Translations under genes and position numbers: made by a program | Notes under the pieces: generated by a model | Database searches by the model: none | Told to the model about the DNA's origin: nothing | What the model saw: only the letters and a program-made list of their open reading frames with translations | Source of the DNA: Streptomyces sp. NRRL F-5126 | Lineage (GTDB): Bacteria > Actinomycetota > Actinomycetes > Streptomycetales > Streptomycetaceae | Direction: 5' to 3' | Length of the DNA stretch: 64,000 bases | NCBI RefSeq assembly: GCF_000721265.1 | Contig: NZ_JOFZ01000011.1 | Coordinates: 62,001-126,000, forward strand | Shown here: positions 8,454 to 15,527 of the stretch, one piece after another | How positions within the stretch are numbered: the first letter of the stretch is position 1 | Layout of the letters: every line of letters begins with the position of its first letter

Positions 8454-9700
8454 CAGGAGCCTCCTCGGCGGCCGGGGGCGCGGTCACGGCCGGCCGCGGC
8501 CGCGGCCGTGTACAGGGGCAGGCGCGGGTCGACGGCCTGCGCGGGCCAGGTGTCCCTGACCCAGCGGTGGTCCGGATGGTCGCTGATCAGCCATTCGCGC
8601 GTCTCGCCAGGACCCGCCATGACGTTCAGGTAGTACAGGGTGCGCCCGGGCTGCGCGATGGACGGCCCGTGCCAGCCGTCCGGGATGAGCACGGTGTCGC
8701 CGCCGCGCACCTCGGCGAGCACATCCGTCCCGCCCTCCCGCGAGGGCGACACGCGGTGGTAGCCGAGGCCGTCGTCCTCGACCTCGAAGTAGTAGATCTC
8801 CTCCAGCACGGACTCGGCGCCCGGCCGGTGCTCGTCGTGCTTGTGCGGCGGGTACGAGGACCAGTTGCCGCCGGGCGTCAGCACCTCGACGGCGATGAGC
8901 CGGTCACACGCGAACACGTCCGCCGCGGCGAAGTTGTTGACCTGGCGCGAGCAGGTGCCCGCACCGCGCAGCTCCACGGGAACCTCCGGCGCGGGGCCGT
9001 AGCGAGCGGGGAGTCGTCGCTCGCACTTCGCTCCTGCCAAAGCGAACCGGCCCCCCGCACCGGAGGCGATCTGGGCGTGCGCGTCGCGCGGGACGTAGGC
9101 GAAGTCGGAGACCCCGCGGAACACGTCGTCGCGTCCGTGCAGCGTGAAGGTCTCACCCTCCGTGTGCACCGTACAGCCGCCGGTCAGCGGCAGCACGATC
9201 CACTCGCTGCCGCCGGTCGCGAAGGCGTGGCTGCCGCCGGGCGGGAGGTCGAGGACGCGCAGGGAGCAGTACGTCCAACCGGCGCGCTCCGGCCCGATGT
9301 CGAGGGCATATGGTCCGGAGGCCGTCTCCCCGGCACGGACGTGAAGCCGCCCGCCGGCGGCCGCCGTCCCGCCTGCCGCCGGGGCTCGCCCGTCCGGCGC
9401 CGTGGTGCCCGCGTCCCGTGTGGCGCCGCCCGCCGGTCCCGACTCGCGACCGCCCGCGGGGCCTGCGCCACGGACCCCTGCCGGGTCGGTGCCACGGCCC
9501 CCAGCGGCCGCCGTGCCGCACGCCGCCTGGCCACGCGCGGGGGCCGGGTCGCGACCGGCCGCAGGGCCATCGGCCAGAGAGGCCGGGCGGCCCGCGGCGG
9601 GGCCGCCCTCAGGGGCGGCGTCGCGAGCGTGCGTCCGCGCCGGGTCGTCGTCCCGGGCGGCGGCCCCGCGCCGCGCCGCCCGCCGTTCCTCTGCCGCCAT
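8453..9700 (-). CDS. iolB: 5-deoxy-glucuronate isomerase with long low-complexity N-terminus
   Basis: Residues from about 121 to 415 are IolB, a cupin-fold enzyme that isomerises 5-deoxy-glucuronate to 2-deoxy-5-keto-gluconate. Visible features are NWSSYPPHKHDEH (metal-binding His), EEIYYFE and DTVLIPDGWHGPS. The first ~120 residues are Ala/Gly/Arg/Pro-rich with repeated PAGG/AAGR motifs and match nothing I know; IolB is normally 270-300 residues. The start is not an artefact of an open frame: the ATG at 9700 is preceded by AGGAGG with a 5-base spacer, and there is no ATG or GTG nearer the cupin domain that I can find. The extension is therefore likely translated. Confidence 0.93.
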   Translation of the reverse strand: MAAEERRAARRGAAARDDDPARTHARDAAPEGGPAAGRPASLADGPAAGRDPAPARGQAACGTAAAGGRGTDPAGVRGAGPAGGRESGPAGGATRDAGTTAPDGRAPAAGGTAAAGGRLHVRAGETASGPYALDIGPERAGWTYCSLRVLDLPPGGSHAFATGGSEWIVLPLTGGCTVHTEGETFTLHGRDDVFRGVSDFAYVPRDAHAQIASGAGGRFALAGAKCERRLPARYGPAPEVPVELRGAGTCSRQVNNFAAADVFACDRLIAVEVLTPGGNWSSYPPHKHDEHRPGAESVLEEIYYFEVEDDGLGYHRVSPSREGGTDVLAEVRGGDTVLIPDGWHGPSIAQPGRTLYYLNVMAGPGETREWLISDHPDHRWVRDTWPAQAVDPRLPLYTAAAAAGRDRAPGRRGGS

Positions 9701-9731
9701 GTCTGCCTCCTACCCGTACCCCGTGTGCCCC

Positions 9732-10682
9732 TCACAGCAGCCCGACGGCCGTGTCGACCGCCTTCGCGACGTCGCCGTCCGCCGGGTACAGCAGCGACCT
9801 GCCGGCCACCAGGCCCTGCACCGTGGGCAGTCGCAGCGCGCCACGCCACTTCTCGTACGTGCCCTCCTGGTCGTCGCCGACCTCCCCGCCGAGGAGGACG
9901 GCGGGGAGCGTGGAGGCCGCCATGACGCGGGCCATCTCCTCCGGGTCCCGCGTGACGGGGACCTTCAGCCAGGTGTACGCCGACGTCCCGCCGAGCCCGG
10001 ACGCGATGGTGATGGACCGGACGACGGCCGCCGCGCTCAGGTCGCTGCGCAGCCGTCCGTCGGCCTCCCTGCGGCAGATGAACGGCTCGACGAAGACGGG
10101 GAGCCGGTGGGCGGCCATGGCGTCCACGGCGCGTGCCGCGGACAGCAGGGTGGCGGCCGAGCCGGGCCCGGGATCGGCGTAGTCGACGCGCAGCAGCAGC
10201 TTGCCCGCGTCGAACGAGGCGGCCGCCAGGTCCTGGGCCCGGTAGCCGGTGAAGCGGTCGTCGGTCTCGAAGGCGGCGCCCGCGAGGCCGCCGCGGTTCA
10301 TGGAGCCGACGACGACCTTGTCCTCAAGCGCGCCGAGCAGGAGGAGGTCCTCCAGCACGTCGGCCGTCCCGAGCACCCCGTCCACGCCCGGCCTGGACAG
10401 CGCGAGGCACAGGCGCTCGAGCAGGTCGGCGCGGTCGGCCATGGCGAGCGGGTCGGCGCCGACGCGGAGCGCACCGCGTGCGGGGTGGTCGGCAGCGATG
10501 ATCATGAGCCGTCCCGAGTCGCCGAGCAGCGGCCTGCGCCGCCGGCGCGCCGCGGCCTCGGCGACGGCCCCCGGCCGGCGGGCCCGCAGCCGAGCGAGGG
10601 CCGCGACGTCGACGTGGCCCGGCGGAAGCCGGGAGGGGCCGGGCGCGCCCCAGGCGCCGGGCGGGCCTGGCACGTTGCTCAC
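9732..10682 (-). CDS. Cgl0159-type (beta/alpha)8 aldolase-like protein of inositol clusters
   Basis: The protein (316 aa) starts at a GTG at 10682 that overlaps the iolC stop (GTGA), a coupled start; longer open reading upstream belongs to the iolC region. Its sequence (LMIIAADHPARGALRVG, GVLGTADVLEDLLLLGAL, PVFVEPFICRREADG, LLGGEVGDDQEGTYEKW) fits the class-I-aldolase-like family that sits beside iolC in corynebacterial and Streptomyces inositol clusters. A role in cleaving 2-deoxy-5-keto-gluconate-6-phosphate (the IolJ step) is an inference: no other aldolase candidate is in this cluster. Confidence 0.85.
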   Translation of the reverse strand: MSNVPGPPGAWGAPGPSRLPPGHVDVAALARLRARRPGAVAEAAARRRRRPLLGDSGRLMIIAADHPARGALRVGADPLAMADRADLLERLCLALSRPGVDGVLGTADVLEDLLLLGALEDKVVVGSMNRGGLAGAAFETDDRFTGYRAQDLAAASFDAGKLLLRVDYADPGPGSAATLLSAARAVDAMAAHRLPVFVEPFICRREADGRLRSDLSAAAVVRSITIASGLGGTSAYTWLKVPVTRDPEEMARVMAASTLPAVLLGGEVGDDQEGTYEKWRGALRLPTVQGLVAGRSLLYPADGDVAKAVDTAVGLL

Positions 10683-11665
10683 CGGGGGTCCCCCGGCCCG
10701 GGTGCCCGCTCGGGCGGGATCGTGCCGCCCTCGGCGACCCGCGCGACCTCGTCCGCGTACGGCATCGCCGACGAGCAGGCGAGGCGTGAGGCGACGATGG
10801 CGCCCGCCGCGTTCGCCGCGCGCACCGTGCGCTCCAGCGGCAGTCCCGCGAGCAGCCCGTGGCAGAGCGCACCGCCGAACGCGTCGCCCGCGCCGAGCCC
10901 GTTGACGACGTCGACGGGGACGGGCGGCGCCTGGGCCGTCGTGCCGTCGCGGTGGACCGCGAGCACGCCCGCGGGCCCCTGCTTGACGACCGCGAGCTCG
11001 GGGCCCGCGGCGAGCAGCGCCCGCGCGGCCGCATGCGGGTCGCGCACGCCGACCGCCGTCTCGCACTCGTCGAGGTTGCCCACCGCGACCGTCGCGTGCC
11101 GCAATGCCGCCGCGTACGCCTCGCGGGGGTCGTCCTCCCAGAACATCGGCCGCCAGTCGAGGTCGAAGACCGTGGTACCGCGGCGCGCGCGTTCCCGCAG
11201 CGCCGTCAGCGTGGCGGTGCGGCTCGGCTCGGCGCACAGGCCCGTGCCCGTCATCCAGAAGACGCGGGCCGCTCTGATCGCGTCGAGGTCCAGCTCGTGC
11301 GGGTGAATCTCCAGGTCGGGCGCCTTGGGCCTGCGGTAGAAGTACAGCGGGAAGTCGTCGGGCGGGAACAGCTCGCAGAAGGTGATGGGCGTCTGGTAGC
11401 GCTCGACGGGGCTCACCCAGCGGTCGTCGACGCCGAACTCGCGCAGCTGCCTGTGCAGGTACCCGCCGAACGGGTCGGCCCCCGTACGGGTGACGACGGC
11501 GGTGCGCAGGCCGAGGCGGGCCGCGGCCACCGCCACGTTCGCCGCCGACCCGCCGAGGAACCTGGCGAAGCCGTCGACCTCGTCGAGCGGCACGCCCGTG
11601 CGCAGCGGGTAGAGGTCGACGCCGATCCTGCCCATCGTGATCACGTCGTACGGCCCGGGAGCCAT
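10679..11665 (-). CDS. iolC: 5-dehydro-2-deoxygluconokinase
   Basis: This is a PfkB-family sugar kinase of 328 residues phosphorylating 2-deoxy-5-keto-gluconate. The first PfkB signature is FLGGSAANVAVAAARLG at 37-53 and the second, NGLGAGDAFGGALCHG with the catalytic Asp, lies near residue 270. The ATG at 11665 (MAPGPYDVITMGRIGVDLYP) matches the family start; the open frame further upstream runs through the promoter and should be ignored. It is the first gene of the minus-strand iol unit, with a good promoter at 11733-11761. Confidence 0.95.
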   Translation of the reverse strand: MAPGPYDVITMGRIGVDLYPLRTGVPLDEVDGFARFLGGSAANVAVAAARLGLRTAVVTRTGADPFGGYLHRQLREFGVDDRWVSPVERYQTPITFCELFPPDDFPLYFYRRPKAPDLEIHPHELDLDAIRAARVFWMTGTGLCAEPSRTATLTALRERARRGTTVFDLDWRPMFWEDDPREAYAAALRHATVAVGNLDECETAVGVRDPHAAARALLAAGPELAVVKQGPAGVLAVHRDGTTAQAPPVPVDVVNGLGAGDAFGGALCHGLLAGLPLERTVRAANAAGAIVASRLACSSAMPYADEVARVAEGGTIPPERAPGPGDPR

Positions 11666-11732
11666 GGGCGCCGCCCCTCTGCGTCGGAATCGGGCCTGTT
11701 CGCGCGGGCGGCGGCCCGCGGCGGCCGGAACC

Positions 11733-11795
11733 TGTCTACTGCCCCTCCCGGACCCTGTCAACGTTATGTCCGGACATTCGGACGTAGCCTTGACA
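11733..11795. promoter_or_regulatory. Divergent iolC/iolE-like promoters around a palindromic operator
   Basis: On the minus strand TTGACA (11761-11756) and TAGACA (11738-11733) are 17 bases apart, a good vegetative promoter for iolC. On the plus strand TTGACA (11790-11795) faces the other way; 17 bases later only the weak GAGGCT is seen, and the ATG at 11826 would then be on or next to the transcript start. The perfect palindrome ATGTCCGGACAT (11766-11777) lies between the two -35 boxes, so one bound protein could shut both promoters. The regulator is not in the adjacent sequence. Confidence 0.65.
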
Positions 11796-11825
11796 GCGCT
11801 TCCCGGCGGCCCGAGGCTGGCGGTC

Positions 11826-12764
11826 ATGGCCCTCTCCGTGCCCCCGTCGCCGTCGCCGCGCCCGTCGTCGCCGTCGCCGCGCATCCGGATCGGTTCGGCC
11901 CCCGACTCGTGGGGCGTGTGGTTCCCCGACGACCCCCGCCAGGTGGACTGGCGGCGCTTCCTCGACGAGGTCGCGCAGGCCGGTTACGAGTGGATCGAGC
12001 TCGGCCCGTACGGCTACCTGCCGAGCGACCCCGCGCGCCTCGCGCGGGAGACGGCCCGCCGCGGTCTGCGCGTCTCGGCGGGGACGGTCTTCACGGGGCT
12101 GCACCACGGCCCGGGCGTGTGGGAGGAGACCTGGGAGCATGTGGCCTCCATCGCGGAGCTGACGCGCGCGACGGGCGCCGAACACCTCGTGGTCATCCCC
12201 GCGTTCTGGCGTGACGACAAGAGCGGCGAGGTGCTGGAGGACTCCACGCTCACGGCCGGGCAGTGGCGGGACCTGACGTCGCTGACGGAACGCCTCGGCC
12301 GCGAGGTACGGGAGCGTTTCGGCCTGAAGATCGTCGTACACCCGCACGCGGACACGCACATCGACAACGCCGAGCACGTCGCGCGCTTCCTCGACGCCAC
12401 CGACCCGGCGGCAGTCTCCCTCTGCCTCGACACCGGGCACTACGCGTACTGCGGCGGCGACAGCGTCGAGCTGATCGAGACGTACGGCGAGCGGATCGGC
12501 TACCTGCACCTCAAGCAGGTCGACCCGCGCGTCCTGGCGGACGTCGTCACCGAGGAGCTGCCGTTCGGGCCCGCCGTCGCGCGCGGCGTGATGTGCGAGC
12601 CGCCCGCGGGGGTGCCGGACCTGGAGCCGGTGCTCGCGGCGGCGGCCCGGCTCGGCGTCGACCTCTTCGCGATCGTCGAGCAGGACATGTACCCCTGCCC
12701 GCCGGACCGTCCGCTGCCGATCGCCCGGCGCACGCGCCACTTCCTGCGCGGCTGCGGGGTCTGA
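11826..12764 (+). CDS. IolE/MocC-like sugar phosphate isomerase/epimerase family protein
   Basis: From the ATG at 11826 the 312-residue TIM-barrel protein has a short Ser/Pro-rich start and then IGSAPDSWGVWFPDDPRQVD and YEWIELGPYGYLP, the hallmark of the MocC/IolE group (rhizopine catabolism protein and inosose dehydratase). Metal ligands are in VVHPHADTHID, LCLDTGHYAYCGG, YLHLKQVD and AIVEQDMYPC. In this setting dehydration of 2-keto-myo-inositol, the one step missing from the iol run opposite, is the natural guess. A longer start at 11766 exists but would lie in the operator. Confidence 0.85.
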   Translation: MALSVPPSPSPRPSSPSPRIRIGSAPDSWGVWFPDDPRQVDWRRFLDEVAQAGYEWIELGPYGYLPSDPARLARETARRGLRVSAGTVFTGLHHGPGVWEETWEHVASIAELTRATGAEHLVVIPAFWRDDKSGEVLEDSTLTAGQWRDLTSLTERLGREVRERFGLKIVVHPHADTHIDNAEHVARFLDATDPAAVSLCLDTGHYAYCGGDSVELIETYGERIGYLHLKQVDPRVLADVVTEELPFGPAVARGVMCEPPAGVPDLEPVLAAAARLGVDLFAIVEQDMYPCPPDRPLPIARRTRHFLRGCGV

Positions 12765-13084
12765 GCGCGCGCACGCCGAGCGCCGGCGGATGCGCCCTCG
12801 CGGACGCGCCCTCGCGGATGCGCCCTCGGGGGACGCACCCAGTCAACGCCTCGCGCCGGCGCGCCACTTCCACGAATGACGTTTCGCCGCAAGTGTTGAC
12901 GCACACCCCAGAGAACCGTTTCTGTCACAAAAGTCGATCATTGGTCACGGATATCTCCGTTGTACGGGTTTCGGGCCACAGGCGCGCGACAGGCGTCGAC
13001 ACCTCCTCACACCGAGTCGCTGAATGGACACAGGCTCGGCGGTGATCCATCAGCCGCTCGCGCCACAGGGAGGCACGCACACCC
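12765..13084. other. Gene-free stretch with a 14-bp tandem repeat and an AT-richer promoter zone
   Basis: No convincing gene is seen. A 14-bp unit (CGGATGCGCCCTCG) is repeated three times at 12787-12828 with a partial fourth. From about 12870 the DNA becomes noticeably richer in A+T (for example TTTCTGTCACAAAAGTCG), which suits a promoter for the small HTH gene at 13085, though I cannot pick a convincing -35/-10 pair. Confidence 0.5.
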
Positions 13085-13282
13085 ATGACCGACACCAGGC
13101 TCTGGTCCTACAAGGAGATCGCCGCGCACATCCGGGTCCAGCCCGACACCGTCCGCTCGTACCGCAAGCACGGGCTGCTGCCCGCGCCCGACCACGTCGA
13201 GAACGGCAAGCCCTACTGGTACGCGGACACCATCCGCACGTGGGTCGCGAACCGGCCGGGCAACAGGGGGCGACGGGGGTGA
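13085..13282 (+). CDS. Small helix-turn-helix DNA-binding protein (MerR/excisionase-like)
   Basis: This 65-residue protein (MTDTRLWSYKEIAAHIRVQP, then DTVRSYRKHGLLPAPD and YWYADTIRTWVANRPG) is essentially one winged helix-turn-helix of the MerR/HTH_17 kind, with no effector domain. Such one-domain proteins are common in Streptomyces as regulators or as excisionase-like factors. GGGAGG lies about 12 bases before the ATG. It is followed after 12 bases by a CsoR-type operator, so it may end just before the copZ promoter. Function is unknown. Confidence 0.8.
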   Translation: MTDTRLWSYKEIAAHIRVQPDTVRSYRKHGLLPAPDHVENGKPYWYADTIRTWVANRPGNRGRRG

Positions 13283-13294
13283 GCCGCCGCTTCA

Positions 13295-13309
13295 TACCCC
13301 CTGGGGGTA
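13295..13309. promoter_or_regulatory. CsoR-type copper operator upstream of copZ
   Basis: TACCCCCTGGGGGTA is a perfect palindrome with G/C tracts, the recognised form of CsoR binding sites in actinobacteria. It sits 45 bases before the copZ start. CsoR repression relieved by Cu(I) is therefore the expected control. No csoR gene lies in the window, so it must be encoded elsewhere. Confidence 0.88.
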
Positions 13310-13353
13310 GGGTGGGCGATGCAATGCCACCCACGTCCGACGAGGAGGACGCA

Positions 13354-13572
13354 ATGAGCAACGTCACCACCGTGTACCAGGTCACCGGCATGAGCTGCGG
13401 CCACTGCGAGGGGGCCGTCGCCGGCGAGATCTCCGGCATCCAGGGTGTCGTCTCCGTCCAGGCCGCGGCCGACAGCGGCCGGGTGACGGTGGAGTCCGAG
13501 GCCCCGCTCGACGAGAGCGCCGTGCGAGCGGCGGTCGACGAGGCGGGCTACGAACTCGCCGGACAGGCCTGA
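13354..13572 (+). CDS. copZ: Heavy-metal-associated domain copper chaperone CopZ
   Basis: This 72-residue protein is a single HMA domain with the Cu(I)-binding motif MSCGHC (GMSCGHCEGAVAGEISG) and a C-terminal VDEAGYELAG. It carries Cu(I) in the cytoplasm and usually hands it to a CopA P-type ATPase. The GAGGAGG ribosome site before the ATG at 13354 is strong. The ATPase that usually follows copZ is absent: the next 470 bases hold no gene and the next gene is citA on the other strand. Confidence 0.93.
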   Translation: MSNVTTVYQVTGMSCGHCEGAVAGEISGIQGVVSVQAAADSGRVTVESEAPLDESAVRAAVDEAGYELAGQA

Positions 13573-13679
13573 GCGCGGCACTCCCCCACCCCCGCCAGGG
13601 CGGCTGACCAGTTTTTTACGGTTGCCCGTCCTTCACAGGGGCCACGAGTCCTTCACAGCGAGAGCTAGATCACATAGAT

Positions 13680-13970
13680 TTATGGGTAACCATCCGGGCA
13701 GCTCGTGTGTCATAGAGGACGATGCCAGAGAACGTCTTGGGGGACGTTCACGAGATGTCTTGGGGGACATCTCGGGCAAGCGATTGGCCGGGGCACGTGC
13801 ATCGGGGAGCTTGAGCGGCCCTCCCGTACGTACCCCGGTCGAACCGCACCGGTAACCGCCGCTGGTTACGGCAGACGCCCGGCCCGGATCCCGTGGGGGG
13901 AATCCGCTCCGGGGATACGGAAAGCGCCCCGACTACCGACCCGTGGGGGGATCGGTGGCGGGGCGCTTTT
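13680..13970 (+). ncRNA. Candidate small RNA with twin G-loop hairpins, upstream of the citA 3' end
   Basis: This gene-free stretch contains five ordered hairpins. The first two have different stems but an identical TTGGGG loop: GAACGTC/GACGTTC (13730-13749) and CGAGATGTC/GACATCTCG (13751-13774), separated by one base. A third is GTAACC/GGTTAC (13852-13869). A fourth is GGAT/ATCC with a GTGGGGGG loop (13886-13905). The last is a long terminator with another GTGGGGGG loop and a trailing TTTT (13921-13970). Compensating stems with repeated loops and a terminator argue for an RNA product rather than protein. A plus-strand direction is favoured by the TTTT end; on the minus strand the loops would be C-rich, like the actinobacterial 6C RNA motif. 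The 5' end is approximate. Confidence 0.5.
13921..13970. terminator. Bidirectional terminator between citA and the candidate small RNA
   Basis: AAAGCGCCCCG (13921-13931) pairs perfectly with CGGGGCGCTTT (13959-13969), with an inner ACCGA/TCGGT stem. TTTT follows on the plus strand and the minus strand starts with four A-pairs, so it can end transcripts from either side. It lies about 80 bases beyond the citA stop. Confidence 0.85.
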
Positions 13971-14048
13971 CGCATGGTGCCTACGGCGTGGCACGTGCGG
14001 CGCGGCGCACGAGCGGGCGGCGGGGCGCCACCCGGTGGGGCGACCGCG

Positions 14049-15350
<1,302 letters not shown>

Positions 15351-15454
15351 GTCATCCCTCACCGACGTAGTGCCTCTTCTTCGAGGTGCCCTGATGTCCC
15401 TACCATCCCCCATTTGGCGCAGGAAGGTGCACTCGGGGTCGACCATTGGGCTCA

Positions 15455-15477
15455 TTGGCGGCACTGAGTGCCGCCAA
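15455..15477. terminator. Hairpin between recD2 and citA
   Basis: A 10-bp perfect stem (TTGGCGGCAC with GTGCCGCCAA, loop TGA) lies 50 bases past the recD2-type helicase stop and about 105 bases before citA. It most likely terminates the helicase transcript. As a short palindrome it could also be an operator for citA. Confidence 0.6.
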
Positions 15478-15527
15478 CTTCCTCATCCTGCCCCCTTCGC
15501 CCCGGTTCCGAAAGCCCTACGTGATGT

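Noticed and set aside
13724..13813. A 30-codon ORF MPENVLGDVHEMSWGTSRAS... through the twin hairpins
   Set aside because: The stems are perfect inverted repeats with identical loops, which is better explained by RNA structure; no ribosome site precedes the ATG at 13722-13724 region. A leader peptide cannot be fully excluded.
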